Shown here piece by piece: positions 32,100 to 42,894 of a DNA stretch of 64,000 nucleotides; position 1 is the first letter of the stretch, and each line of letters begins with the position of its first letter. The stretch covers positions 1 through 64,000 of the forward strand of contig JAGVSM010001329.1 of NCBI GenBank assembly GCA_022494885.1, written 5' to 3'. Under the pieces are notes generated by a model that was given only the letters and a program-made list of their open reading frames with translations, did no database searches and was not told where the DNA came from. The stretch is from Micrasema longulum. Its lineage: Eukaryota; Arthropoda; Insecta; Trichoptera; Brachycentridae. The position numbers were made by a program, and so were the translations under genes.

Positions 32100-33700
32100 T
32101 CTTATGGCAAAAAGATGCATCTGAAAAAAGCTTAAATTAAGATAATCGTCTTTCATATGTTTAATGGGATTTAAATCAGAACTTTTGTATGGTTATACAA
32201 AGTTGCCGATTGGCTATTGAAGCCTTATAACAAAATAATCTTAAATATCATATGAAAGATCTCAGAATAAAAAAATTTGAGCCGTATTTTGGCAAATCGG
32301 TGCATCGTATTCATCAATTTGTACCAATATTTTTTTTTTAAATATTTAAAAAAAAAAACGTGAAAAATACGTAATCGTTTTCAAGCTATAAATAACACAA
32401 TTCAAAAAGAAAAAAATCAAAAACTCTACTAAATCTATGTTCTTGAAATAAAGGGTTAACGCATTTTACATTTCCACTGTCGATATTATGTTTTTAGGGA
32501 TAAAAATGACGCAAAATATCCCAATTTACATTTTACATATTATTTAATTAAATATACTAAAATGTATTTACAATTCTTGTAGTTTAGTGACAGATTATGG
32601 CATCAAATGGCCTCGTGGCCATTTTTAAAGTATTTTTTGGTATTATCATCAAATCATGGCCAGATTGTATGGTAACTTACCGATATTAAAATTACGCATC
32701 AAAACTAGAATTCGGCTTTGTAGTAATTATTTTGATTCAGTATCATTCAAAAATATATAAAAACTAAATATTTTATATACATCAGGTTAAAAATACGTAA
32801 ATTAATTTATGACATCTTAAAAACAATTATAATCAGTCTTTTATTACGTTGGTTGCACAGAAATTAAATTAACTATTATATAGATTGATAACACTCGCGT
32901 GTCTAATTAAGAAATTAATAAAATCGATGGTTACGCTATTGGAGTTGTGATTATAGCTTTTGTATTGAAAGTTTTAAATTGATAAGCTTTTTGCCTATTT
33001 TTTAAAAATCACTGTTTTGGGATTTGTACTTTATACGAACGTTTTGTACTAAAAAAAACAGGAAAAAATGTTTACGGATTATACTGATTATAGAAATTTA
33101 ATATGTATAAGCAATGAGTTTACTTCACCTTTTAATGTCAGATAGTTTATTTGACCTGAAATAGGCTCATATAATGTAATATGTAGCATACGTTAAAAAA
33201 GGTAAAAAAATATTATTTTACATTTTTCAAATATATTTGCGGCATAAAATGTATATTTAAAGCATTAACTTTACGGTAATTAATTATATAATTGAAACAA
33301 GAACACTTTGTTTTTTAGCACTTATTAATTAATTTAATTACCGACCGGTTAGGTAATAAATCAAGTCTTTATGTCAAGTGTTATTTTCCGTTGAAATTCG
33401 ATCATTTGCACCTGTTTTCAACAAATTAGACAAAAGCGGACTATATTATGAACTATTGTTTATTTATTAAAAAAAATATATATCAATTTAAAATGTTTCA
33501 GTAGTTGTCTAGGTTTGATGCTCAAAGTGTTTTTATTTTAATTTAGATTATATTAATTACATTTCACTTTTATTTTGTGAGTTTTTTATGCATGAAGTTG
33601 CATTGCATTTTTTATCAACACGACAGGACATTTTGAAAATCGCGTACTATAGGTGATGGCTGTATTTAATTATTATAAACAATGAAAAGTATTGTTTTTA
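32100..33700. other. unassigned AT-rich stretch
   Basis: Very AT-rich, with no open frame above 60 codons. It may be intronic or downstream sequence of the receptor gene, or decayed mobile elements. Confidence 0.35.
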
Positions 33701-33714
33701 AATAGTATTGATGG

Positions 33715-33850
33715 TTATTTTCATTATATAATAACTTGTATTTAAAAATAAGTTATAAATTAAAAATACTTGGAACACTTCCATTAATTTATTTGACCAA
33801 TTGGCGTTTTCTCCTCTAACGGGTATCTTCAGACTGGTAAATATTATACA
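33715..33850 (-). repeat. small dispersed repeat carrying a hammerhead-like motif, copy A
   Basis: About 130 bp match 39,190-39,325 in the opposite orientation (ACACTGTATAATATT, the ribozyme-like core, GGTCAAATAAAT, CCAAGTATTTTTAA and a following AACTTAT palindrome). It has no coding sequence. Confidence 0.7.
33797..33837 (-). ncRNA. hammerhead-ribozyme-like motif, locus 4 (decayed)
   Basis: The minus strand opens CCAGT and closes ATTGG (stem I with one G-U pair). CTGAAGAT is intact. Stem II is reduced to about two or three pairs (ACC against GG). GAAAA is present, and stem III is imperfect compared with locus 3. It is probably inactive. Confidence 0.45.
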
Positions 33851-33859
33851 GTGTTAAAA

Positions 33860-34928
33860 TCATTTATTATTTTTATACAAAACAAAAACAGTTTTCGAAA
33901 TTGTAATTTTCAAGATGTCCGCCTGGCCGTTGAATTAATGGCCGATTGTAGTTCGGTGAAAAACTACATATTAACAGATATGATTAAACAAGTCGAGTAT
34001 TTTCACAGAAAATTCTCGATTGTACATAATTCCACATTTATTCCATTAGAATATTTCTAAACAACCACCAATTTGACTTAATTAAAAATTGAAGCAACGA
34101 CTGAACATATAGACGTCTTTTTAATTAAAAATGTTTGATGTTTTATATCGTTGCTTCAAAATTTTAATTCCCGTATCAAAATCACCTCTAAATAATATTT
34201 TTTAATAGATGTTTTAATAGGAAAAGATTCTGCTATAGGAAACAAAAATTTTTGTCAATGTGTCGGAAAAAATAATCGGTTAATTTAATAGTTGAAATCG
34301 ATACAATAACCGGTTGAAGGTATCAAATCAGGTGGTCAAATCATTCAAGACATTACAATAATATGAATGCAATTTGTCAGGCAGAGTAAAATTGTTTGGG
34401 TCATTTTGGCTCGGTAATAATTGCGTTCGTTCGATTCAAATGAAAAATAGCAAAGTCACCTATCTAAATACTACGTGTAATTACAGTGTTGCATATTCGA
34501 ACATTGAAATGCTCCGAGAAGCGAAGGATTAAGTTAAATTCTAATGGTAACAAGAAGGGAAGCTATGGCAACGAATCCAACACCGCGTTGGGTAATTTCT
34601 CAAAACTAGCTGAAAGTTTAATTCTGCTAGAACTATGCAATGTCACGCTAACTGCGCAAATACTTCCATTTCCAGTTTGATGTAGAAGGAATTTATATCT
34701 TAATCTTCCATTAGAAATTAATATACGGTATAAATAATATAATTAAATAGATGATCTAATATCACTGTCCCCACCTTGCTTTCGACACAAAATGGACTAA
34801 AATGAACATTACCTAAAATCACATTGACTTAAAACATATTCTCGTCTATAGCATCTTTTAAATACTTAATTCATAGAGAGGCAATCACTATATTAATATC
34901 ACAGTAGTAATGTTTATAGAGAACTCGG
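33860..34928. other. 3' flank of the receptor exon, otherwise unassigned
   Basis: It should include the 3' UTR of the receptor gene on the minus strand. I could not fix a polyadenylation site. Short frames (for example 34,486-34,680) are unrecognised. Confidence 0.35.
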
Positions 34929-36462
34929 TCACCGGACATCCTTGGTCGCCTGGCTGCTGTCCGCGTTGCCGAGGGATCCGATCACTATACTCTCCAGGCA
35001 GTTCTTGGTCGGGAGTTCGAGGGAGTTTCTCCTTATAATCGTGTCAGGGTCGGCGGCCAGTTGCGAGTCTTGGAAGAACTTGCATCTTTGGGATTTGCGA
35101 CCCCATATTCTGGACTGCGCGCGGACCCGCTTCAAGATGGATTTCCCAGGGGGACAGCTCAGCAAGTCCGGGACGTGCTTCCCGCGGGCTTCGCTCTCCG
35201 CCGCGAACGCTCGCAGAAGCTTCCACGCCTTCTGAGACGAGTTTCTAGAAGCTCTCCAGCTCCTCTCTGTACTCAAAGAAGACGCCCTCCGCAAGGGCGC
35301 TGGGAGCGGACTCATGTCCTCCGAAGACCTCCGACAGCACAACCTGCACAATTCTTCTTTGATCCTCGTGCTTCGGTACGCGAACACGAAAGGGGATATC
35401 GTCACTCCCACGAAGAGAGCGTAGATCCCCGTCAGCCCGATCGCAGGAACTACCTGGATCAAGGCCGCGGGGAGTTGGGTGCTCAGAGCGAGAATGATCA
35501 CTAAAGAGCTAATACGAGCGGCTCTAGATTCTTCCTTGTATCTAAAGAGAGACGCGTTCGATATACGGCATCGCAGAGACGTCATGTAGGAAGAAGCGCA
35601 TCTCGGAGGAGGAGACGGCACTCGACAGTCGCTGGACCCGAAGTTGGGGCTGGAGCGGACGGTCTTCAGTCCGGTAGACGGTAACGTCTGCGTGATCTTA
35701 TAAATATCGTCGTGAGATAATCCTTTCCTTTCTTTCTCATGCGTGAGCTTCAAGCACAAGGGAGCAGGGAACGGTCTGTTGACATCCAATAAAACGCTTC
35801 TCAGAGATCGCGACAGCGCCGGTTCGTATATCGGAGGAGGCTGCGCGACAGTAGCACTTTCGCTGCTCTCGCTGCCGACGGACTTCTTGTCGCAGCTCAT
35901 CAAGAGCCCGACGCTTTCTTCCGTTTTGGGGTCTTCCTTCGGCGAGCGGTCGATCTTCAGCGACATCAGCGGTGGCGGCGCAGCGGGCGGCTTGGCGCTC
36001 TTATGCGCGGCGACGGAAATCCTCACGTACATCCAGCACACCGCGAGCAGGGAAGAACAAACCAAGACGAGGAAGAAAGATGAGTTGACGATTCTCGGGA
36101 TGTCGTAAGCGGCGCTTGTGCCGTGCCGCGCCCCGCAAAGGTTCCACACGCTCGGTCGAGTGCTGGGGACGACGGCGGTGGTCACCGCGAACGCTATCGC
36201 CAGCGTCCACTGGATGCAGACCGCCAGCGTGGCTTTGGCGTAGCTGACCTTGGAGTGGTAGTGCAGAGGGTCCGTGACCGCCATGAACTGGTCCCCGGCG
36301 ATGAGCAGCACGGCGAGGGGCCCGGCCAGGGCGGCCAGGGCGGCGCCCCCCTCGGCGGCTGCGCAGCCAGGGCCCCAGGGCTCCAGCACGGGGTTGAGTA
36401 TCAGCAGCGCGCCCAAGAACAGGCAGCTGATTAGGTTCCCCGCCAGGAGGTTCATCACGAAT
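34929..36462 (-). CDS. last coding exon of an orphan rhodopsin-family GPCR (TM2-TM7)
   Basis: A receptor of the plasma membrane. Residues are counted in the 509-codon open stretch. TM2 is at about 1-22 and a disulphide-type Cys at 32. TM3 is at about 37-60, followed by DQFMAVTDPLHYH, where the usual DRY is DQF (56-58). TM4 is at 76-98, an extracellular Cys at 108, TM5 at 122-146, and an unusually long third cytoplasmic loop rich in Ser/Pro at 147-311. TM6 is at 315-337 without CWxP, and TM7 at 339-362 with SPFVFAY where NPxxY is expected. The tail of about 145 residues begins with Cys at 371, 374 and 375, possible lipid sites. The exon starts at 36,462, after a run of T and CAG on the coding strand, so the intron lies between TM1 and TM2. 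TM1 was not found in the window. GC content is far above the surroundings. The ligand is unknown. Confidence 0.88.
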
Positions 36463-36482
36463 CTGAAAAAAAAAAAAATCTT
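36463..36482 (-). promoter_or_regulatory. splice acceptor of the GPCR exon
   Basis: On the coding strand a pyrimidine tract of 13 T is followed by CAG and then ATTCGTGATGAAC, which continues as FVMNLLAGN, a TM2-like start. This sets the exon boundary and rules out the in-frame GTG/ATG here as the true start. Confidence 0.8.
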
Positions 36483-36944
36483 TTAAATTTGTAATCAAAT
36501 ATCGATATTTTCAATGTGTGTTTATGGGCTCGAGCTAAGGATTTTATTAAGGAACACGTGTTGTTTTTTGTGAAAGGTAACGATTGACATGGAAGTTCAA
36601 GAACCTACATTTACCCATATTTCTAATATATTTTTGTAGATACAAGATTGAACTCAAGAGGAATTTTATTAACATTTTGAGCACCGGCCGAATACACATA
36701 AAACTTACCCTGTGCCCGGTCCATTTTTGTGAAATTTCATGCTTTGTGAAGGGTTTTTTAAAAGTGGCATTATTATGAAAATACTGGGTTAAATCAATTG
36801 AAACTCCTCAAATTTATTTGAAACAATTTAACAAGTAATTTTTGTATGATAGTTTTGCCAACATTTGCCTTTATGGAGAGCCACATTGCAATGCTCGCAC
36901 ATATACAGGGTCTCACTCCTTTTTTTGTGCTTTGTATCCGGAGT

Positions 36945-37152
36945 CCGGAGCCGTGTAAACACGTGATCATAATAACCACGCGTCGTGTCCCGGCCCCGTG
37001 TTTCCACGTAATTTACCAGCAGCGAAAAATTATTGATAAAAGTCACTAGATGTCAATAAAATCCACTTTTTTGGACAGCTGGTAAACCACGTGAAAACAC
37101 GGGACCGGGACGCAACGCGTGGTTATATAATCACGCGTTTACACGGCTCCGG
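36945..37152. mobile_element. foldback element in the GPCR upstream intron
   Basis: Arms of about 75 bp (36,945-37,021 and 37,077-37,152) are inverted copies. They share CCGGAGCCGTGTAAACACG, the ACCACGCGT blocks, GGGACCGGGACGC-like stretches, and an inner TTTACCAGC against GCTGGTAAA. The spacer is about 55 bp and the arms contain repeated CACGTG or ACGCGT cores. It lies 480 bp upstream of the receptor exon. Confidence 0.75.
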
Positions 37153-37559
37153 CATACGAGGGGTTAAGACAAATCCTGGTTTAGTATGAACGGGAAAGAT
37201 ATTTTACTTATCCCTATATTTGTGTATTAATAAAAATAGAAAAGAGAAACCCACAACTAATATTTCCATTTTCGGACCATTTCCTAAAAATCGTAAGTAA
37301 CTGGGAATTGAGTTATAGTGGAGTGGGATTTGAAGATCGGAACTTTGGCCACAACACTACCGCAAGACCACAACTCGGTTTATTTGAAGAAAAAAAGGTA
37401 AATTAAATTAAATAGATTATTTGCAATATATCATCATATCAATTATACAGCACAAAATATCTTTATATACTTTCAAGACACCGTATATATGAAGGAATTA
37501 TGCCTTAAATTAGTTTGGATAAACGGTTTTATTTTTCAGCTCGTGGGAAAGAGAGGATA

Positions 37560-38075
37560 TGGAAGAAGTACCACATTATCTTTAACAGAATATTTTATTT
37601 TTTCTTTCTTATGTTATACAAAAATATTCTAACATAACTATTTTTAATTTTAATTTTAATTTACTTTGTTTTAATTTACTTTGTTTTAATTTACTTTGTT
37701 TTAATTTACTTTGTTTAAAAAAAAAAATGCGAAACGAACTCCCTCTCTAAACACAAGTATCTACTTTATTAGAGAGGTAGAAACGTTATATATAAGATGT
37801 TCTATATATTTACCTATTTTGTATTTCAAAAATGTATTTTGTAAAAAAAAAAAATATTCAATAAATAAAAAATAAATAAAAAAAACTATCCATTGTTTAT
37901 TATAGGAGCAAAAATTCATTAACATATTCTTGTATACCCACGAACAGGCAATGCCTTTGTGGGATTTTTTGTTTACTATTTTTCTATTAATATGTATTTT
38001 GTTGATATGCAATTATGCTTTATTTTTTTTAATACTCTGTTTTATTATTATGTTTATTGTTAAAAAAACAAAAAA
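37560..38075 (+). repeat. LINE 3' UTR, second copy of the 6770-7165 sequence
   Basis: It shares TTAACAGAATATTTT, then TCTTGTATACCCACGAAC and ATGCCTTTGTGGGATTTTTT, then TTAATATGTATTT and TACTCTGTTTT. No RT coding remains. A 16-bp tandem run lies inside it at 37,665-37,720. Confidence 0.7.
37665..37720 (+). repeat. 16-bp tandem repeat
   Basis: About three and a half copies of TTTTAATTTACTTTGT in a row. Confidence 0.8.
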
Positions 38076-38179
38076 ATATTTTAAAAAATAAAAAAAAGTT
38101 ATGTAAAATACACTACAAAACCTAGACCAATTGAGAACAAAATAAATGTATTTCTTGAAACGGATGGGAAGCGATCCTT

Positions 38180-38720
38180 GGGCGCCTATTTTTATTACAT
38201 TCGCGAAAAAAATATATGAAATGACTGAAGTCTATGTAAAAACTATATTATATGCTAACTATTATGGGCAACAGGAGATTAAAATTATATAAATGGACTA
38301 CAAAGACAGCAAAATAAAATATTAAAATTAGTATATGACGTCCCTTATCCAACAGCAACTAAAGAACTCTTTAAAAAAACTAAACAATAAAATTTAACTG
38401 AATTATTTCAACTAGAATCCTTAAAATTTATTCATTGCAACTGATGTAATTGTAGACGAAAAAAAAAATAGTAAACATGGTCATAATACGAGAATATCTA
38501 AAGAATATTATATCCAACATTCCAAAACGAGACAGTCTCAGTCGAGACTAATGAACCAGGGACCAAATTCATTCAATAAACTATTAGACAAAACTCAACT
38601 AAATACTCAGACAACCTTTACAAAAGATGTTAAAAATATTTATTTATTTATTAAACTTTTTGTACATAATTTTATTTGTACATTGGCGGGCTTATTGCCA
38701 AATGGCAATTTCTTCCAACC
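38180..38720 (+). pseudogene. non-LTR retrotransposon relic, RT C-terminal part
   Basis: Frames in order give QRQQNKILKLVYDVPYPTAT, then KELFKKTKQ, then LTELFQLESLKFIH, and later GPNSFNKLLDKTQLN at 38,551-38,620. These are thumb and C-terminal motifs of a CR1/Jockey-type RT, broken by stops. Confidence 0.7.
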
Positions 38721-38867
38721 AACCAATAAAATAAAAGTTTTATTTTTACATTTCAAGTTACAGAACATATTCAATAGAAAAAATTAATAAAAAGCTAAAG
38801 ATACATAAAAATAGGAATAACTTATTTGTTTATAAATTACCTTAAATCAAAACTATTACTCAATGGG

Positions 38868-38935
38868 AAAAAGGAAAAAAGAGGAAAAAGGAAAAAAGAG
38901 GAAAAAGGAAAGGAGGAGAGATTAAGGAAGAGAAA
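38868..38935 (+). repeat. purine-rich simple repeat
   Basis: Repeated GGAAAAAAGAGGAAAAAGGA-type units, wholly A and G on this strand, just after the LINE relic. Confidence 0.7.
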
Positions 38936-39189
38936 TGAGATTAGAATATGAGTTTAAAAAAAGAAAAAATATATTGTTTAATTAATGAAATCCGTAAGGG
39001 TTTATAAATAAATTTTTCAAATAATAAAAAAATTGTATAATCTTCTCTTAAAGAACACCGCCAACACATGTTTCAATAATTTGTCTCACTCTGTTCCATT
39101 GAAATATTGCGTATTGTATCTTTTTCAACTTATTTTTAAATGTACCTACACTTAAGATAATATTTAGTTTTATATAAATTATCCTTACA

Positions 39190-39325
39190 CTGTATAATAT
39201 TCACCAGTCTGAAGATGCCCATTAGAGGGTAAAAGCGCTAATTGGTCAAATAAATAAGAGGGAGTGTACCAAGTATTTTTAAATGAATAACTTATATGTA
39301 AATATAAGTTATTACATCATTACGA
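39190..39325 (+). repeat. small dispersed repeat carrying a hammerhead-like motif, copy B
   Basis: Partner of 33,715-33,850 (opposite strand). After the motif come GGTCAAATAAATAAGAGG, CCAAGTATTTTTAA and the palindrome ATAACTTATATG...ATAAGTTAT. Confidence 0.72.
39204..39245 (+). ncRNA. hammerhead-ribozyme-like motif, locus 3
   Basis: CCAGT and ATTGG pair as stem I (one G-U). CTGAAGAT is intact. GCCC...GGGT forms stem II (three GC pairs plus one G-U). AAAA stands where GAAA is expected (one change). AGCGCT is a perfect self-complementary stem III, and A sits at the cleavage position. One core change suggests reduced or no activity. Confidence 0.55.
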
Positions 39326-39387
39326 TGGAATTCCATCAAGAATTGTCAATAAATAATTTAAATAAAAAATATGTATATATATATATA

Positions 39388-39608
39388 TATTGTAACGTAA
39401 ATATGTCATCCTGCCCCGTTTTTAAGCAACGCGCAAATACTTACGTTTCCGAAAGTATATTTTGAGCAAATGACGCGGTTTCAAATATTTTTGTTGCCAG
39501 ATTACGGGCCGATGTTTACCGACACTACAAATTATACTGTCGGAAATGTAAGTATTTTCGCGGTGCTTAAAAACGGGGCAAGATGACATATAGTATACGT
39601 TACAATAT
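39388..39608. mobile_element. MITE-like inverted-repeat element
   Basis: Arms of about 75 bp (39,388-39,463 and 39,535-39,608). ATTGTAACGTAAATATGTCA and TGCCCCGTTTTTAAGC occur on the left and their reverse complements on the right. TATATAT lies outside the left end. It has no coding capacity. Confidence 0.78.
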
Positions 39609-40299
39609 AAAACGGAATTATTTAGATAATTTACCTTTTTATATATTATACATACTATATGATTATTGACGTATAATGGAATTCTCCTAAACATTGCATG
39701 ATTATCGAAGTGCATAATCAAGTTTATCCTAATGTCAATATTTATTGCGATACGAGTAAGTATGTAAGAAATGGCAAACCTTAAACCATAATGTAGCTGA
39801 TTATTTTGCATTTAAATATAAATTATGCACTTTCAAACCACATAGTAGGTACTAGTTAGCCTTCGCTAGGACATTAATATTATTAACAATGTAAATAATA
39901 AATATGATGAACTTATAAATGGAGTCTTTGAATTAAATTCTAATAAATGTCATTATAATACTATACATACTTTTGACGTCTTGGAAAATTTCTACCAACC
40001 CAGCTTGAAATTCGCAGCCGCAGTGTTAGATCGTTTCCTTATTTTATCGTCGACAAACGGTGCATAGTAAATTGCATTAGTACTGAAATCGCAACAACAA
40101 TTAAACGCAGTTATGCAGAAAGCAGCCAGCCATAGAAAAGTGAAATTGAGATAAAAGCACCTTTATGAAACGAGTGAACAAAAACACAACAGTTGGAATG
40201 TTTTTGACTTTGACAAATGATAAACAATGAATACATTAAATTTGGTAATGTATCCAAATAAAACAAACGACGATCAGCTTTCCTTACTCTAAAACACCC

Positions 40300-40700
40300 C
40301 GATCTCTATAATAGATAGTCAAATTCGCGACTAAGGTGTTATTGCTAATACGAATCTCATGTTTAATATTCATATTGAATCAGTCCTGAAAAAAACAGAT
40401 TAAATGGTCGGACTCATTATGCGGGCATTGAAACCATTTAAACATGCAGAGACATGAAGAACTTGACAAAACATTTGTTCGTCCCCAGCTAAAATACTGT
40501 GCTCCTATTTGGTCACCTTACTATAATGTAAGTATTAATAGACTAGAGAGGCCTAAAACTTTTTTTAAGCAGGTCGACTACCGGGTAAACATTTACTTCT
40601 CTAACCATGCGAAAAGTATGCAGTACCATGGAATAAACTCTCTCAAAAATCGAAGAATAATGTCTAGTATTTTTTTTTTTAATAATCGTGTCACAAATTC
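40300..40700 (+). pseudogene. non-LTR retrotransposon relic, RT thumb region
   Basis: ANTNLMFNIHIESVLKK is followed by MVGLIMRALKPFKH, FVRPQLKYCAPIWSPYYNVS and YHGINSLKNRRIMSSIFFFN. It is clearly Jockey/CR1-type. A CAACAG element (40,888) separates it from a likely C-terminal continuation at 41,240-41,520. Confidence 0.82.
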
Positions 40701-40887
40701 TTAGGATTCTCAAATCGAGTGTTGTATTGACAAATCAATTGAATTTATATAAAAATGTTCAATTTCCTTAAATGTTACATTTGACTTGTGTACAATGCAC
40801 TTTAAAATATAGACTTCCTGGAATCCATACACCATAACTTATATACACGGATTGATATTTCAAAAGAGACTGGTTTTAACAAATTAC

Positions 40888-41112
40888 AACAGAGATGGAG
40901 AATACCTTAAATAAGGGAATATGGAAGACTAGGCATTTACAGGGCTTATGGCCTGTCATTGGCTGGTTTAAGTGGCCACTTTACACACTGTGTAACATTC
41001 ACCATTTTGCCTATGTTTGAACATCCACATTTCTTCAATTCTTCCATTTGTTGATTTAAGTGAGGTTAAGAGCTGAAACCTTTATTGTTGTGAAGAGATT
41101 CATCTGACTGAA
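40888..41112. mobile_element. CAACAG element, left two thirds (copy c)
   Basis: CAACAGAGATGGAGAATACC through GGCATTTACAGGGCTTATGG, TCATTGGCTGGTTTAAGTGG and GAGCTGAAACCTTTATTG. The right terminus is missing. Confidence 0.75.
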
Positions 41113-41239
41113 TTATTTCATACAAGCTAGTATTTGAAATAATTAACTCTAACTTCATTTTGATTTGATGCGCCTGAACTACTGAGCTCAATAAAATGAA
41201 ATATCCAAACTAGAAACCTCAGACAAAACTTACTCTTTT

Positions 41240-41520
41240 ATACCGATAACCATAAAACTTACTATGGTTTTCATTCCCCTATGCCCAGAATTCTTAGGTC
41301 TGCCGACAAACATACCAGTCTTGATTTCTTTGATAACAAGTTGTCTTTTTTCAAGCGATCACTGAATCAAATTCAATTATAAACACCCCTCTCCCGCTTC
41401 CACTCCCACAAAGTCTACTATAAACCATTGAGTCTTTCTAATTTTTTAATAATAATTTTCTATGCATAAATGTGTCCATAAAAATACCCACTGGGCGTAT
41501 ATATAAATAAATAAATAAAT
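41240..41520 (+). pseudogene. LINE C-terminal end with AAAT tail
   Basis: PRILRSADKHTSLDFFDNKL is followed by SFFKRSLNQIQL and a stop, like the RT C-terminus. A short 3' UTR follows, ending CTGGGCGTATATATAAATAA with further AAAT units. It is probably the end of the relic at 40,300-40,700. Confidence 0.6.
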
Positions 41521-42373
41521 AGTAACAGTATTTTTTTAAATTAATAAAGTGATTTTAGTATGTATTTGTAATTGTTAAATTGCTAATAAAAAAATACCCT
41601 TTGAGACCAAATGCATGTTCAAACGAACATTGCAGTAACTTCTAAACCATTTGGAATAAAAATATAAAAAATACATAAAAAATGTTTAAATAATTTTCTT
41701 ATCAAGCATCAAATATTTTTTACAACTTCCAGATTTAATTCAGGTTTCAAATGGTTAATAACTCCAATACTTTTTTAATAAAGAAATTTTCTTAATTATA
41801 TTAAATTTTATATTACCATTTCTGTCATGTGTTTTTTTTTTCGTAATGAACAATGAAATACCTCTATTTTGGTTCCAGTATCGTAGCCTGACCGGATTAT
41901 CAGGGCAGGCTAAAGAAATGTCAAGGCATGCAAAAAAAAAACATGCCTTACTCTGCTGCGGAGATACACACATTTATTCACGCAGTCTACATGCGTTTTT
42001 TCTATTTAGTATGGCTTGGTTTAGTTCTTAAAATTTTATGAACTTGGTCAAATCGGACGCATAAAAAATGAGGCCAAAACAGAATAGATAATATACATGT
42101 ACCAGGTACCTTCATTTAATCTTAAATAAAGAATTCGTCTTAAGAGTAAAGTTAGGTCAGCTATTAACCATTTATACTGGTATAATTTATATCTTCAAGC
42201 ATTCTCAAATAGTTGTTTTACAAATCTGTTAAGGCTGTAGTCTGATGAAAAGTAAAGAAATCGTACGATTTAGCCATTATAAAACGCCATTTTTTTTCAA
42301 AATGGCGCAATGAGAAAGTTCGGCGAATTTAATTTTTGTTTGTTAAAATACTATTATATATTATTTTTTTTAT

Positions 42374-42434
42374 ATATCGTATTATCACTGCTATGTTTTC
42401 TATTTCTGAAATAACTCCGCGTGTGACGTCAGAG
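42374..42434. repeat. inverted repeat arm, left (partner at 44,222)
   Basis: TATCGTATTATCACTGCTAT and CTCCGCGTGTGACGTC are found reversed at 44,222-44,292. The arms are about 1.8 kb apart and enclose two LINE remnants. They may be two copies of one repeat in opposite orientation or ends of one element. Confidence 0.6.
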
Positions 42435-42894
42435 GTTTTTCGGCGTGCGTACATGAGAAGATGTATGAATGTAGAGGAAGCGAGGTCTGTATGCAAAGAC
42501 AGAGTGATATGACATTCTTTCCTCTCTGCCTACACCCCTACGGGGAAACGGCGTGATGGTTTGTTTGTAAACGGCTCTTAAATTTCTTCTTGGGCCAGCT
42601 GCTCTTATCAATATTCCATATTTGAGAATCTTTGATCAGGGACATCCCGCTTTAATAACGAATGTCAATCTGTATTACAAGAGCATCACACAAAACGAAA
42701 TGACCACAAATTGGTTTTATTGCTTTTTATTACGGCATCATTCAAAATGGCGGACGTGGGGACTCAAGTCTTGTAGATCGCTCCTGTTACACCGTGCGAA
42801 AATATACCAACAAAGGCCTTACTCATAACTGGTATAAACTTACGCCTTGGCATAGTGATATAACGAAGAACTGTACAATATATACCAGGCCCCG

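Noticed and set aside
35061..36498. Long frames in the receptor exon (35,061-35,504, 35,743-36,108, 36,123-36,434 plus strand; 36,001-36,498 minus strand)
   Set aside because: They arise from the GC-rich coding exon read in other frames; only the 34,929-36,462 frame has membrane segments in receptor order.
39422..39811. 129-codon minus-strand frame
   Set aside because: Much of it lies in the inverted arms of the MITE at 39,388-39,608, so the repeated SSCPVFKHRENTY / similar peptide reflects the inverted repeat, not a protein.
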